Notes: generated from the letters alone by a model not told the origin. DNA of 64,000 nucleotides from Gracilaria caudata (GCA_030374735.1 JASCIV010000026.1:1-64000), one strand, 5' to 3'. Shown: positions 1-10,885, numbered from the stretch's first letter. Program-made: numbers and translations.

Positions 1-282
1 CCCAAGACATTCGCCATCATGACCTGTGTCGGTATCCACGCCGAGGGGTGCGGTTCGGCGGTCGCGGGACTGGGGGAGATGCAGACGGATGGCGGAGGGG
101 GTGTATGCTGCGGCGTGGACGCGTGCGACAGCTGCGAGGGGGGGTGCGATCGGTCGTCGCAGCGCAGCCTGTTCGTGAAGCACCGCGACAAGAAGGGGTG
201 GGTGGTGTGCACGCGCTGCCTGGTGGCGGTGTGGCCGCCCAACTGCGCGAAGCATGTGGCTCACTGCTCGCGCAACAAGTGA
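1..282 (+). CDS. C-terminal part of a Cys-rich protein (cut by left edge)
   Basis: The reading frame is open from the first base to a TGA at 280-282, so the gene probably begins outside the window; an ATG at 19 is only an internal candidate. The tail holds closely spaced Cys and His residues (CDSC, then CTRC about 30 residues later, then H..HC near the end), which suggests a small zinc-binding fold. I do not recognise the family. The last residues are SRNK. The next gene is on the opposite strand, so the two converge over a GC-rich gap at 283-571. Confidence 0.5.
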   Translation, partial: PKTFAIMTCVGIHAEGCGSAVAGLGEMQTDGGGGVCCGVDACDSCEGGCDRSSQRSLFVKHRDKKGWVVCTRCLVAVWPPNCAKHVAHCSRNK

Positions 283-571
283 GAAGTGGTAAAGGGGAGC
301 GACGCCGTTGGCGCAATTCGCGCGCGGTACAATCGACGTGTGAGAGAGCGCGCGGTGGCGCGCGTGTGCGCCAGTGCGACGCGCGCTACGCGCGCCCGCT
401 GGCGAGCGCGCGCTATTTTTGGGGCGGCGCGTGCGCTGGCGCTGCCGTTAGCTGCAAAAAGCGCGTGCGTTTTTGTGCTTCCCTCTTCTTTTTGAGCGCG
501 CCGCGCGTTTAATTCTGCGAGTGCCGTGCTCGCGAGCGCCACGTACGCGCTGTGTGCGCTACGTTGGCTCT
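283..571. other. GC-rich convergent gap
   Basis: This gap is dominated by GCGC-type steps. It contains a GC-rich block around 404-427 in which a run of T followed by GGGGCG sits between CGCG stretches. A very similar block lies at 23393-23416 and a looser one on the other strand near 49650-49672. No gene is seen. Confidence 0.4.
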
Positions 572-1015
572 CTACAGTTCGTCGCGCGTGGCGTCGCTGC
601 CGCCGCGCGCGTCGTTGGCGCGCAGCTTGGTCAGCAGGTCGTCCGACGTCATCACGTTGGACGCGTCGATGCCCGCCTCGCGCAGCTTCTTTATCACGTC
701 CTCCACTTGCGCGTCGTTCCTCGACTGCTCGAACAGCTTCGACAGCTCTTCCATGTCCAGCTGCTCCTCTCCGTCGCCGCCGTCGGCCGGCGCCACGTCG
801 TTCCAGTCGCGCGTCTCGCGGATGCGCTCCACCAACTCGCGCTTACTGGTGCACGCCACGCACTCCGCCTGCGCGCCCTTCTTCGCCAGCAACGCGCGTA
901 GGTCCTTCACCTTCATCTTGAGCAGCTGTTCATCGCTCGGCACGTCGCCCTGCTGATCGGACGCGAGCGCGCGGCTGCACGCCATGGCGAACGCCAGCAC
1001 CACCAACAGTCTCAT
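572..1015 (-). CDS. ER-luminal SAP-domain protein, MANF/CDNF C-domain-like, RDEL tail
   Basis: The 147-aa product starts with a clear signal peptide (MRLLVVLAFAMACSRALA) and ends in RDEL, an ER-retrieval signal of the KDEL type, so it should be a soluble ER resident. Residues about 30-65 (LKMKVKDLRALLAKKG followed by a CVAC pair) resemble the SAP-like C-terminal domain of MANF/ARMET, which has a CxxC between its helices. A second SAP-like helix pair follows near residues 105-135. The saposin-like N-terminal domain of true MANF is absent. The start at 1015 was chosen because it begins the signal peptide; the frame runs further upstream without a better ATG. A role in ER folding or stress is inferred from the domain and retention signal only. 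Confidence 0.75.
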   Translation of the reverse strand: MRLLVVLAFAMACSRALASDQQGDVPSDEQLLKMKVKDLRALLAKKGAQAECVACTSKRELVERIRETRDWNDVAPADGGDGEEQLDMEELSKLFEQSRNDAQVEDVIKKLREAGIDASNVMTSDDLLTKLRANDARGGSDATRDEL

Positions 1016-1151
1016 TCTCCCAACTCTGCCCGATCGCTCACCGATCACTTCCCACGCACGACACCACCGCGACGCGCGCTGCGTCTGCGACAGCCTCCAG
1101 CATAAACGCACAACGGAGAAAAGATGCGCCCCAAAAAAACTTCTTTTTTAC

Positions 1152-2275
1152 TCAAAACCCTCCATGCACATGCAGCCACTTGGCCACGATCACTCGTTTC
1201 CGAAACGAGTGATCCGACTCATCCTCGCTTTGTATCCTGGTCATTTCCACGCCGTGCAGCGTCTCCACGATCATGTGCAGGCTTTGCGCAAAGTCGTCGC
1301 TGTCAGCGTCGTTCAGTCCCAGTTTGTCCTCCAGATGAAGCAGCGTGGCGCTCATCTGCGCCTCGTGTTCGTCGCCGAGAATGTCAGGCGGAGTGTCTCC
1401 GAACTGCAAAAAATGTTCCTCGCTTACTGCATCGCCGTTCCACGCGCCGCGTTCTTTGTCGAAGCGAAAGCCCACCGCCACTGCCACCGCGCCGTCAACC
1501 ATCTGTAGCATCACCTTCGTTAGTTGCGCTGTTTGCTTCAAAAACGCGTCTACTGCATGGAACATACCTGTTTGGAAGCGTTTCCATTCAACACGTCCTG
1601 CAAAAACTTCATTTTCTCGAAGCGGTCCATCAATGAAGGTGCTGCAGCCATATGTTCCCCCACCTTGTCCAGCTCCGCAGCCTTACCTTCCTCCTCGGCG
1701 CGCGCAGCGTGAGACGCCCACGTAACAGCACCAGGACCGCGCACAGCGCGTGCCATTTTCAGTCTGTCGCCTGCGCAATGCTCCAGTAATAACTCGGCAG
1801 CCGTGTTGGCAACATTCCAAGGTCCAACAAAAGCGGAAGAGAAATCCATTCCCTCCAACTCACTACCGATGGCGAGCATCACGCTAGTGAGATCATCTTC
1901 ACCCTCCATTCGCTGTCGCAAATAGATCTGGGACGCACGCTTTCCGATTTGCTCATGAATCGCTTGCGGTTCTGTCTGCCTCCATTCCGCATTCAGCCAC
2001 GAAGTGAGCTGCTTTGCCAGCCAGTCAGCTTGCTCTGACAACGCGCTGCTTTCTACTTTGGGGAGTGTAACTCCATCTTCGACGGGCTCCGGTGACTTTT
2101 GTTGTCCGTGTGCACAACACACTGCGCTGCCAGACTGCGAACATCGCCGCCGCCGCCTGCGCGTTTGACTTGACGCGCGTACTCGCACTGAATGACAAGG
2201 CGTGAATGAGTGCTGCCCTCTCACTGCAGCCGCTGTGGTATGGAGCGGCGCGACAAATGCTGATGAGCTTGCCAT
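1152..2275 (-). CDS. Conserved plastid-targeted protein, function unknown (2 exons)
   Basis: Two exons, 2275-1568 and 1502-1152, give 352 aa. The 65-nt intron (1567-1503) has a GTATGT donor, a CTAAC branch site and a CTACAG acceptor; without it the first frame hits a stop 15 nt after the donor. The start MASSSAFVAP plus an Arg/Ser-rich leader fits a red-type plastid transit peptide. The body has a conserved-looking block (DWLAKQLTSWLNAEW, EIGKRASQIYLRQRMEG, FVGPWNVANTAAELL) that I associate with plastid proteins of unknown function. An alternative acceptor 12 nt upstream stays in frame. No catalytic motif is visible. Confidence 0.75.
1188..1214. repeat. Perfect 27-nt palindrome inside a CDS
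   Basis: Arms of 13 nt (GATCACTCGTTTC and its complement) flank a single C. It lies inside the second exon of the plastid protein near its 3' end and can fold in RNA or DNA. Confidence 0.8.
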
Positions 2276-3741
2276 AATCACAACGCAGCTGTGAGCTATC
2301 GCCTCGCGCCTCCTCCTCGGCTGCGTGCGCTCAAACGACAGTTAACATTAAGCAGCGACACATTCCTCGCGTGTCGACAGCGTTTCGGGCGCGCTTCAGT
2401 CTGGAGGGCGACGATGTGGGGTCGACTGGCCGGGAACAAGTCGTCGACGGTATACTTCACCCGGCCAAAGTGGGGCTTTGCGATTGGGCGATTGTGCAAT
2501 GTGAATCGTAGGATTTGTGGAGATCGTTCGTCATGGACGATCTCCACACAGAAGATCACAACGGCCAGAGGCACACATGCTGGCCAGAATTGCACTTCTG
2601 CTCGCAATTGCGCTAGCTCGCACTCGGTAGCCCGCGGCTACCACTATGCCCATGCCTTGCTCGCTTTATGCGACACCTGTCCACGACGAACATCCTTTTT
2701 CTTTTTTTTCATCCCGCGTGCTTTTATCGCGTGAGCTAATTGTCTCGAGCTTTCGTGCCAATGCTGTCCACTGCTTTGAGTCCACGGAGGCTGGCGAAAT
2801 GGACTACTCGAATGATACGAGACCTGTTTGCCAATGATGTGGGGCGGTGCTGTGTGATGGTGAACAAAATTTGTGAACTCAGCTGAGTATCTTCCCATTG
2901 ATCGAGTCCTGCCCATCATCATGATCATGTAACAACTGCTTTCAGCTGCGAGCACAACACTCGCGAGAATCATTGGTTTCTGGAATTCAAACCATCGGCT
3001 TTTTTGACCCCTGTTGCTCATACCTTTTATTTGTATAAAACAACTGCTGACCGTTCAAGGGCCAGCCTGGCAAACTTATTGAGGCCGCGAAGTGCTTCTT
3101 CTGCGCAACAAAAAACCAATTTGAACACACTCGCACGCATGGACTGGTGCAGGTCACCTACCAGGGTTGGTGTAACACCAGTCCACTTCCAGGGCCAGCT
3201 TCGTACCTCATTCTTGAAATCTTCCTCGGCACTACGGCTCGCGGCGAGCCGTAACCGCATCCACGAGTGTAGGCTGTCAGTGATGCCTGCGATAGTGCAT
3301 GCTTGACACAAAGAGTGTCAAGTCACAACCGTAACCTTATACCTAGTTCTATCTGTCCACTCCAAAAAACCTGGGTAAGGTTAAGAGCCTCGTTTCGTGT
3401 GTATGCCCAAGTTATAATCCGACAAACATCACTTCAGCCACTCTTGTTTTCAGGGAACACGCTTTTGAACATATCTCTGGTCCGACTGCCCAGAAGGTGG
3501 ACTGTGTTTTTCTTTAATGTCTCACAACTTCTCTGAACAATCAGAAGTCCACCTCGTGACTCGCCGCCACATGCAAGGGTACAAATCGAACCCAGCTTTT
3601 GTGCGAAAAGCCAGGCTCGCTTCACGTGCACGTGAACGCTCCAGCGCGTTATTTCAAAAGCAGCCCTCAGAATGTCAAACACACTCTCATCTTTGGTCAT
3701 TTACGTCTTCAAGAAACACGCTGCCCAACACAAGTCAACAT
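2276..3741. other. Intergenic region with two hairpins
   Basis: About 1.5 kb separates the plastid protein start from the RPL15 stop; both genes read leftward. Open frames here start with non-ATG codons and resemble no protein I know. Two inverted repeats stand out: 11-bp arms TGTGGAGATCG at 2516-2526 and 2538-2548, and GGTAGCC-CGC-GGCTACC at 2626-2642. No further gene is supported. Confidence 0.5.
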
Positions 3742-4519
3742 CTAACGGTAGCGAAGCAGCCTGAGAGTATTGTGGCTCTTCCATGTGCTACGCACAGATG
3801 GACGAGCCTTAGTAGCACGATGACCACGTACGTGCAAGCCACGATGCTTGCGACCAGCTGCAGTGAGTCCGCGCAGTTCGCGATGTTTCATGGTCGGCCT
3901 GGTTAACCAGTTAAGTCTTGGATCATTGCGAACCGCATTGTGGCTCGGATCTACCATGATCACTTCGTAGTACTTGTAAACCGAATCTTCGTTCACCCAA
4001 TACGAGTTAAGCACACGAAGGTTTCCGCATTTTCGTCCAGCGCGCTCCTCCGCAACAGAGCGTTTGTTTCGTTTGAACTTGAGTTCAGTAATACCCTGAT
4101 GCTTGGGCTTACCGTATTGGATACCCTTCTTGACCGGCCTTTTGCGACCACCACGACGAATACGCACTACACATTCATTCAAGCAGAAGGGTTAGTTCAA
4201 ATGATACACGCAGTTCATGGCAGTGCTTGCGACGCCAATAATTGTAGCTCATTGAAGAGTTTTAAACTCATACACGCAGCGCCACGGCCGTCGTTAAATC
4301 CGCTTTGCTAGTGAAGAAGCTCCACTTACCTCTGTATACGCTGAAGCCTTGCTTGGACTTGTATCCGAGACGACGAGCCTTCTCAGGACGCGTGGGCTTG
4401 GACGCACGATGCACAGAGGGAAGCTGACGATACTCCCAGGCGCGGACGCGCAACAAGAAGCGCATCACATCGCTTTGCTTATGACGCCAAAGCTCTTCGA
4501 GATATTTGTATGCTCCCAT
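3742..4519 (-). CDS. RPL15: 60S ribosomal protein L15 (eL15), 2 exons
   Basis: Exon 1 is 4519-4330 and exon 2 is 4166-3742, giving 204 aa, the usual length of eukaryotic eL15. The protein starts [20 protein letters not shown], runs through [15 protein letters not shown], then [14 protein letters not shown] and [11 protein letters not shown], and ends NTLRLLRYR, all hallmarks of eL15. The 163-nt intron has a GTAAGT donor, a CTAAC branch site and a TGTGTAG acceptor and splits a Val codon (G|TG) right after SVYR. It is a structural component of the cytosolic large subunit. It is transcribed divergently from RBM22 across 4520-5117. Confidence 0.97.
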
Positions 4520-5117
4520 TATGCGTCCCTCGAACAGAAACCGTGTCCGGAAGACGAAAGATAAACAAATCGCTACACGCAGCGAACTCCGTCTGCCTGC
4601 AACGACCGTGCCGGGGGGCGATGATGATCAATCGGCATACGTCCCCTTCCCTGTTCGCCGGGCGGACACCGACGGCGACGAATATACAATTGCGTAAAAA
4701 TTAATTGACCCAAGCATCTGGCAATGAAGATATCATCTTCTGAATTTTGGTTGATTTTTGTGGGGTTTTGTATTGAAGTTCACTGCCGATTTCGCGTCTG
4801 CGTTCCATCTACGAAGGTAGAAATCGTGCAAAAATAAGTGCTCCCTCTGAATGCGCCTGCTGCCTTCCGCTGTCGTCCAGCTTCGCCCGCAACAGAGGAA
4901 GTTCGAAGTAATCCTTTCACTGCTCAAGAAAATTTCCGTTTGAGCCACCTCCACTTCTTTTTGCGACTCGAACTTTAGTACGAAAAACGCTTTATCACTC
5001 TAACCGGGTAGGAGATTTCATTTTCCAAGACCATAAAAGTTCCGCTTGAACCCAAGGATTAGAGTACACATTCAAGATACTCAACTGAAGTGCCGAGTTT
5101 GTTGAATCTTTGGCAGA
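4520..5117. promoter_or_regulatory. Divergent promoter region RPL15 / RBM22
   Basis: This 600-bp gap lies between two outward-reading starts, so it must contain both promoters and 5' UTRs. A short palindrome CTACGAAGGTAG at 4809-4820 occurs again exactly at 16827-16838 in another divergent gap. No TATA box is convincing. Confidence 0.45.
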
Positions 5118-6260
5118 ATGTCCGCTGGTAATCCAAAAGGAGATGACTTTCCGATACTTTGTGAAACATGTCTAGGGCCCAACCCTTACGTGCGTATGCA
5201 GAAGCAACCATGGGGTTCAGCGTGCAAGATATGCGAGCGACCGTTCACTTCGTTTCGATGGCGACCGGCAGGACAAGGTACACGGCCCAAGAAGACAGAA
5301 ATATGTCAAACTTGCGCGAGGGCAAAGAATGTCTGTCAAACATGTTTGCTTGACCTCGAATATGGTCTTCCTGTTCAGGTTAGAGACGCGTCAATGGCAG
5401 CCGGAGATCGTCAAAGAACAGTTGTTCCGAAGAGTGATGGGACCAGGGAATACGCGGCCGCACAATCAGAAAGAGCGATTGCGAGCGGAGAAGTAGACGC
5501 TGTTTATAATGCACCGAAGATAAATGATATTGCAGAAAGAGCAAAACGTGTCACACCTCGTTACGAAAGGAACCGCTCGAGAATATGCTCTTTCTTTTTA
5601 AAAGGTGCTTGCACGCGAGGTTTATACTGCCCCTATCGGCACGAAAAACCGAAAGATGCTGAAGATGATATCGACGAAGCCATGGAAGAGCAAAACCTAC
5701 GTGATAGATACTATGGTGTGAACGACCCGGTCGCGTCCAAAATATTCCGGAAACTGGGAGTCTCAGTGAGTGGCCGAAGAGGTAGTGCGGGAGGACCATC
5801 ACCTCCTGATGATCCTACGATACAAACTCTTTTTATTGGAGGACTCAACGCGGCTATCACAGAGAGCGATTTGAAGCTTCTATTCACAGAGTGCAAGGGG
5901 CTATCCAGAATCTCTATGGTAAGCGAGAAAGGGTTTGCTTTCGCGGAATTTGAATCTCGAAGAGCAGCGGAGCAAGCGGTTGATGTAATGTACGGAAAGC
6001 ATATCGTGAATGGTACTAATATCTTTATTAATTGGGGCAGAGGAAACCGGAAACGTCAGCATCAGCAGAGTATAGAAGCCAATCGGTTGTTTACGTCAGG
6101 AAATCAAGGCGTAGATAAGAAAGCAAAGGATCAGGGAGCTCCAGCGAGTGCGCAACCAGATCCTAAAAAACCCAAGATATCGCAACCCAAAAAGCATTCT
6201 TGGGACCTTTTGGATGTAACAAACTCAAGGCTGCAGGTTCCAGACCATTCGAAGACATAA
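5118..6260 (+). CDS. RBM22: Pre-mRNA splicing factor RBM22/Slt11 (Cwc2/Ecm2 type)
   Basis: The 380-aa intronless product has the three-part layout of RBM22/SLT11. An N-terminal zinc-binding domain carries CETC, CKIC and CQTCARAKNVCQTC (residues about 16-80). A CCCH finger follows near residue 155 (CSFFLKGACTRGLYCPYRHE, spacing C-x8-C-x5-C-x3-H). An RRM lies at about 235-310, with RNP2-like TLFIGGL and RNP1-like KGFAFAEF. The family belongs to the NTC-related part of the active spliceosome and contacts U6 snRNA and the intron near the catalytic centre. The Lys/Gln-rich tail is short. It converges with the membrane protein gene downstream. Confidence 0.93.
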   Translation: MSAGNPKGDDFPILCETCLGPNPYVRMQKQPWGSACKICERPFTSFRWRPAGQGTRPKKTEICQTCARAKNVCQTCLLDLEYGLPVQVRDASMAAGDRQRTVVPKSDGTREYAAAQSERAIASGEVDAVYNAPKINDIAERAKRVTPRYERNRSRICSFFLKGACTRGLYCPYRHEKPKDAEDDIDEAMEEQNLRDRYYGVNDPVASKIFRKLGVSVSGRRGSAGGPSPPDDPTIQTLFIGGLNAAITESDLKLLFTECKGLSRISMVSEKGFAFAEFESRRAAEQAVDVMYGKHIVNGTNIFINWGRGNRKRQHQQSIEANRLFTSGNQGVDKKAKDQGAPASAQPDPKKPKISQPKKHSWDLLDVTNSRLQVPDHSKT

Positions 6261-6600
6261 CAATGTTATGCAGGATGTGGGCGAAGAGAGAAGCTAGGAA
6301 GACTTTAATCACTTTAAACCATCAAAAGCATTGACGTAACGTCATACACCTACCTTACTGACGATTTGCATTGTGTGGAAACCCAATCCTCTTTGAGCTG
6401 TCTATAAACACGAGAAGACTGAGAGGCGATTACTATTTTCAAGAATGCCCATGAGCGATAGCAAACGATCTGGGATGCAAGAGTTAGAGGCTTACCGTGA
6501 CTCACAGATTTTAAGATGTCTGATTTCTCAGAATCACCACACTGAACATAACGCGGACAGAGTGGTCTGGTTAATACTTCGGGTGCTAAGGTTTTGAGGC
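6261..6600. other. Convergent 3' gap
   Basis: Between the stop of RBM22 and the stop of the membrane protein. It should hold both 3' UTRs. I see no gene, repeat or clear terminator. Confidence 0.4.
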
Positions 6601-7817
6601 TTATGAATACCCGTAGCCCGAAAACCTCTGGCTGTTGGATTCTTTGGCCTTGGAAGAGGTGAGCATCAGAGAAACTCGCGGTGCGTGTAAATAGAAGTAA
6701 ACCGCTGAAATTGCAAGGTGCAAGATTAGGCCCAATCCGACGCTGCCGGAAGCAAGGATGCCGAGGGCAATGAATAATCTAGAAGTAGTAGCCTCCATCA
6801 CTGCAAATATGGTTAGAAACATGATATTCCATGAAGACACCTGCTGAATCAACTTACCTGCAAAGACGCCCGACAAACCTATGACAAGGGAACCGATCAA
6901 AACACCGTAGAGCCTGGGAGGTAATGGGGTGAACAAAATGTCAAGCAGAACAACGAGAAACTGCACCCCGAGGAAATAAGCACTTGGAGACTTGATATAC
7001 TGTGCAATGGAGTCGCCTGACGAAGCAAACAAGTAGTTATTGAAGAGCACGATCGGCGCTGCAACGGTTACATGAGCTGCTATCTGAAAAATTGTTCCAA
7101 TTACCCTACAGAAACGGTCAGCAAAACTTGTGGAGTGAGGAATGCTAGTTCTGCGATGACTTACCATAACGTGTCGCTTTCTTTCCATAGCGGGCGCCTA
7201 TTGATGTAGTATGAGAGCAAAGCAAACGAAATCGAAATCTCCTTCATGACGGCGACGGTGAAGGCACAAGCAACGACCAAAGAAGCAGTAGTAATACCGA
7301 TGATGAAGGAGAGAATGAGCGAAGTCAATGATAGAGCGAGAACGATGATTCGCCAGGTCAAAAACACATAGCGGTTGAGAACAGTGCTCTGCGTGACACA
7401 AACCCAAGGCAAGGGGATGGCTCCTGAAGATTTGCTGATAAGCGGACAGCAACTGTCGTCAGGACGCTGAGAATCCTGCGCAGAGCGTTGAACTTGCTTG
7501 CGCATTTCCTCCGGTACGGGCATGCTCAAAACGGCCTCGTCATCGAAGCCTACGTCAAAGCTGGCCGGCTGGGGCTGTGGTGGCAGATTGCGGGTAGGCT
7601 TGCGCGTGGGTTTTACTGGACGCCTCGGGGGTCGATAGCCATAGGAACCGTCCGGAGCGAATTCGTGACCCATGTAACCAAGAGGATTGACGCCTCCTCC
7701 GTAGTTGTTAACGATGTGAGCATACTCCTCAGCTGTGGGCCTGCCATACGGAGGGACTGAACGAACGAAAATTGGTTCCGATAAGGGCTCCTTGGTTGAA
7801 CGTGGTGTGGGCGACAT
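6601..7817 (-). CDS. Multipass membrane protein, unknown family (2 exons)
   Basis: Exon 1 is 7817-7165 and exon 2 is 7105-6601, giving 385 aa. The 59-nt intron has a GTAAGT donor, a CTGAC branch site and a CTGTAG acceptor; it restores the frame L-W-V-I-G. The first 145 residues are hydrophilic, Pro/Arg-rich and likely cytosolic, with a Pro/Arg-rich stretch near 60-80 and a Cys pair at 133-134. Then come about seven hydrophobic segments, from near residue 150 to near residue 365. The tail is short and ends FSGYGYS. I chose MSPTPRSTKE as the start because the upstream in-frame codons lack ATG. No transporter or enzyme motif is recognised. Confidence 0.7.
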
Positions 7818-8553
7818 GCTTATCGCGGAATGAAGAACGATGTGGGACAAGAGATTGCCGCCGATGGCGATGTGCGGGTTGATAAATATAGCGGAAGGGC
7901 AAAGCTATTAGACCCATGGTAGCTGATGGCTTAAGTGTAGGAGTGTGTTGCGGAGGAAGAAACGATATTGAATGGAGAACAGCTCTGGGCATGAATTGGC
8001 TGTGAATTCACAGCCAGAGAGCAGCAAGCGGTGAGCTAGGACATGGAGGTATAGGATAGGTGGGATGCCGGATGGGGAAGCTGCGCGGCAACGTGTTGGC
8101 GAGATCAAGATGCACGGGGAAAGCCCAGACGCTGGAGCGGGAGTTGGGTGGACATCGGGAAGGACAGCAGTGTCAGCGGCAAGTCGACGTGCGCACAACA
8201 TGCGGCAACGGGGAACGGTGCGATCACAATTAACGTGGAGGGTGTGAAATTGAAGTGCAGCGGCGCACTGAGATACGATTTGGCGCGCGAGCTCCGGCGC
8301 GGAATGAACGCAGCCGCCAACTCTTGCCGGATATTTGTCACGTGCGCACGTGTACGCCGCCCATTGGCGCGCGCCGCCACGAGATATATCCTGCCCCAGA
8401 TTTCGCACGCGACCGCAGCCGCCCGAAGTCCGCACGATCGCTGCCGTCGATCAGCCATCACAGGCTGCGCCGTTGCGCACAGTCATTTGCGGCGTCTCCG
8501 CTCTCCGCCGCTCGAGGCTGGCCCTCGTCTCGTTCTCCGTCGTTGCGCACAAC
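7818..8553. promoter_or_regulatory. Divergent promoter region, membrane protein / Myb
   Basis: A 736-bp gap between divergent starts. The half next to the Myb gene (8280-8550) is rich in GCGC steps. An in-frame extension of the Myb frame to 8335 exists but is Arg/Pro-rich and looks untranslated. Confidence 0.4.
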
Positions 8554-9663
8554 ATGCACTCTAAGCCCTCGCGCCCGCGCAAGAGGGCGCGCGCCTCCAC
8601 GCGCCGCAAGACCGTGCGATGGTCCACGCGTGAAGTGGACGCGCTTCTTGCCGGCGTTCGTACCTACGGTGTAGGCAAGTGGGCTCGCATTCTGCGTCAT
8701 TCCCCCGTCTTCAACGGCGTCAGGACCTCCGTCGATCTCAAGGATAAGTGGCGCAATCTCACCTCTCCCGTGCGCGCGGCCGCCCTAGCCGGTGAAACCC
8801 CGACAGCTCCCGAGCCCCCTGACACGCCCTCCGTTGAGCCGTCGCAGCCGCTCGACAGTAACAGTCCTGTTTCTGCTCCCCAACCCACTATCCCAAACCC
8901 TGTTGATGAGGCCGAGTCCACGGAGCACCCAGCTTCGCCGCCGCAGTCTACCCGCTCTCCCACTCCAAATGTTTCGCTTTCTGAAATGCCTCCAGTCACG
9001 CCCGAACTTTTGAACACTCCACCTTTTGTGCCGCCCAACTACAGTCAGATCAGCCCTTATGCAATTACGCAAAGCTTGTATCACTCCGCTGCTGCATTGG
9101 CCGCCGATTATTGGCGAAGAATCGGTCATGACGCCGTCTACGGAATGGCTCCCTACTCCTCGATGTTTCCGTACTTGAAACAAGTTCAGCCCCCACACAG
9201 TGATGACGATGATGATGATGAAGACCACGATGAAGCCTTGCAGCAGCCACTTTACCACCCTTACAACGTCGCCATTTCACACATGATGGGCAGAGTCGCC
9301 CGCCCGAACCTTGTTCACACTTTCACTCCTCACCCAGGTGTTGCTGCAATCTCCACTGAACCATCTGCCCATGAAACCGAGTCCTATCGTGAGGATGAGC
9401 ATGTCTTGCGCATTACAAACAGTGCTAATCAGCACCAAGACACAGACCCAAAGGTTTCATCGTCAGCGATGCCACTGGGCATCGTCCTCACTTCTGAAAA
9501 CTACCAGGCGCCAGCAGATGACGTTGGTGACACCACGGTTGAAGTAGCTCCGTACGACATGGAAGAGAGAAAGACTTCTACGTCCGGTGACTCCGATCAG
9601 TGTTTGCTTCCTAATGATCCGTTGTTTGTTCCCGTTCAATCTTTGACTACCACCATGGGCTGA
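8554..9663 (+). CDS. Myb/telobox-domain DNA-binding protein
   Basis: The 369-aa product begins with a basic region (SKPSRPRKRARASTRRKTVRW) and a single Myb-like repeat at about residues 22-75: WSTREVDALLAGVRTYGVGKWARIL and then VDLKDKWRNL. The VDLKDKWRN signature is the telobox of telomere-binding and related Myb proteins, which bind TTAGGG-type repeats. The rest is Pro/Ser-rich with an acidic stretch (DDDDDDEDHDE) near residue 217 and looks like an activation or linker region. Most telobox proteins of the TRF type carry the Myb at the C-terminus; here it is N-terminal, as in plant single-Myb-histone proteins, but no histone H1 domain is seen. ATG 8554 was preferred over longer in-frame extensions. 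The target is not known. Confidence 0.8.
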   Translation: MHSKPSRPRKRARASTRRKTVRWSTREVDALLAGVRTYGVGKWARILRHSPVFNGVRTSVDLKDKWRNLTSPVRAAALAGETPTAPEPPDTPSVEPSQPLDSNSPVSAPQPTIPNPVDEAESTEHPASPPQSTRSPTPNVSLSEMPPVTPELLNTPPFVPPNYSQISPYAITQSLYHSAAALAADYWRRIGHDAVYGMAPYSSMFPYLKQVQPPHSDDDDDDEDHDEALQQPLYHPYNVAISHMMGRVARPNLVHTFTPHPGVAAISTEPSAHETESYREDEHVLRITNSANQHQDTDPKVSSSAMPLGIVLTSENYQAPADDVGDTTVEVAPYDMEERKTSTSGDSDQCLLPNDPLFVPVQSLTTTMG

Positions 9664-10529
9664 TTTCGCAAGCAAAACATGTTGCCAAGTACGGATCGCG
9701 ACTTGCTGTCTGGGGCGAAGTAGTTGAGACAGGAGTCCGAGTTTATTGACGCAAGACATTCCAGCGTTTTATATTGGAATGCAACAATCAGAAACGAACC
9801 GCTTCTATCTTACCGCTCTCACAAGTATGGGATTGTTCACGATTAAGAGATGGCATGTTTTTACCTCACACATAATTGAAGCATACATAAAGGTCATTAC
9901 ATAGGGAGTAACACGAACACGGTACGCCCATTCCGGATGCCAAACGGCCAAGTTCTTGATCTAATTTGTGCATACGGTTCCGGGCTGGGCTACATTTAAC
10001 TTATCACTATCAATCAATTTCCACGGGGCAACCTTGAGAAACGGAAAACTCATGGTGTAGAAGGTGATAAGTGGTCTTGATATGCTCCGTGATGTGCGTC
10101 GGCAAAAAAAAACTTGCACGACTGGAGCTTCCTAAAATGGGAATCATCGTTTTGCGCGCATGATTATATTGAAATCAGCGTTCAAAAGGGAGACAACAGC
10201 ATTTAGAGATTAGTGCCCTTGTACCGAGAAGTGCCCTTTACATCTCGCTAAGCAGCCATCGTGTCTGACTGAGACAGCGAGCCATACTTCTAACGTCTCC
10301 CGATTAAACCAAATTACGCAAACGGACGTCTCCCTCAGCGCTAATCTATTCCCAAGTACTGTCCACTCATGTATCTGAAAGTAGTCCTTCGCTTGCTTCA
10401 CAGAGAGAGAAGGTTTCACTACCAGCAAATCTAGTCTTTGATTCTCTGGAACAACATCTTAGCACGACCTACGTTTTGGACAGGTCTTAAGAGGCTTTAT
10501 TCATATGTCGTAGAGGAGCAGTGAAAGAA
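9664..10529. other. Intergenic, no gene seen
   Basis: Gene-poor sequence downstream of the Myb gene. Frames are short and lack supported starts. Confidence 0.4.
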
Positions 10530-10566
10530 ATTGAACTACTGTACCCGTAAAAGGGAGAAAGAGAGA
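10530..10566 (+). mobile_element. 3'-end remnant of a non-LTR retroelement (subfamily b)
   Basis: The stretch starting ATTGAACTACTGTACCCG and ending in a purine-rich AAAGAGAGA tail matches, with few changes, the 3' end of the minus-strand copy at 60698-60903. Only the 3' terminus is recognisable here. Confidence 0.55.
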
Positions 10567-10885
10567 AGAGCAGTGAAGTAAGTCCCCTGTGCTCAACTAA
10601 TCAAACTTCAACGGCCTTTGTCTGTGTTTGGCACTGGTTTTTCTCCCTCCCTTTGAGGGCTGCGTCTACTAACGAAATTGATTTGTTTTTACATATCTGG
10701 AAGTAGATGGGGTGAGGTCCATGTTTGTTCTTCTGAAGCAGGAAAAAATACAAAGCAAACGGTCTGGCTGTACTTTGGATCGTTGCGGCAAATTTCGAGG
10801 CGTGTTAGGATACGATAGATTGCTTTCTCTTTCCACCTGGCAAGTTCGTCGTTGCCACTTTGTCCGAGATGAAAATTCAAGTTCT

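Noticed and set aside
2296..2607. 103-codon minus-strand frame
   Set aside because: No ATG start, no recognisable domain, and it overlaps a hairpin-rich intergenic stretch.
3027..3311. 94-codon minus-strand frame
   Set aside because: Begins with TTG and shows no clear family; a relation to the retroelement family could not be supported.
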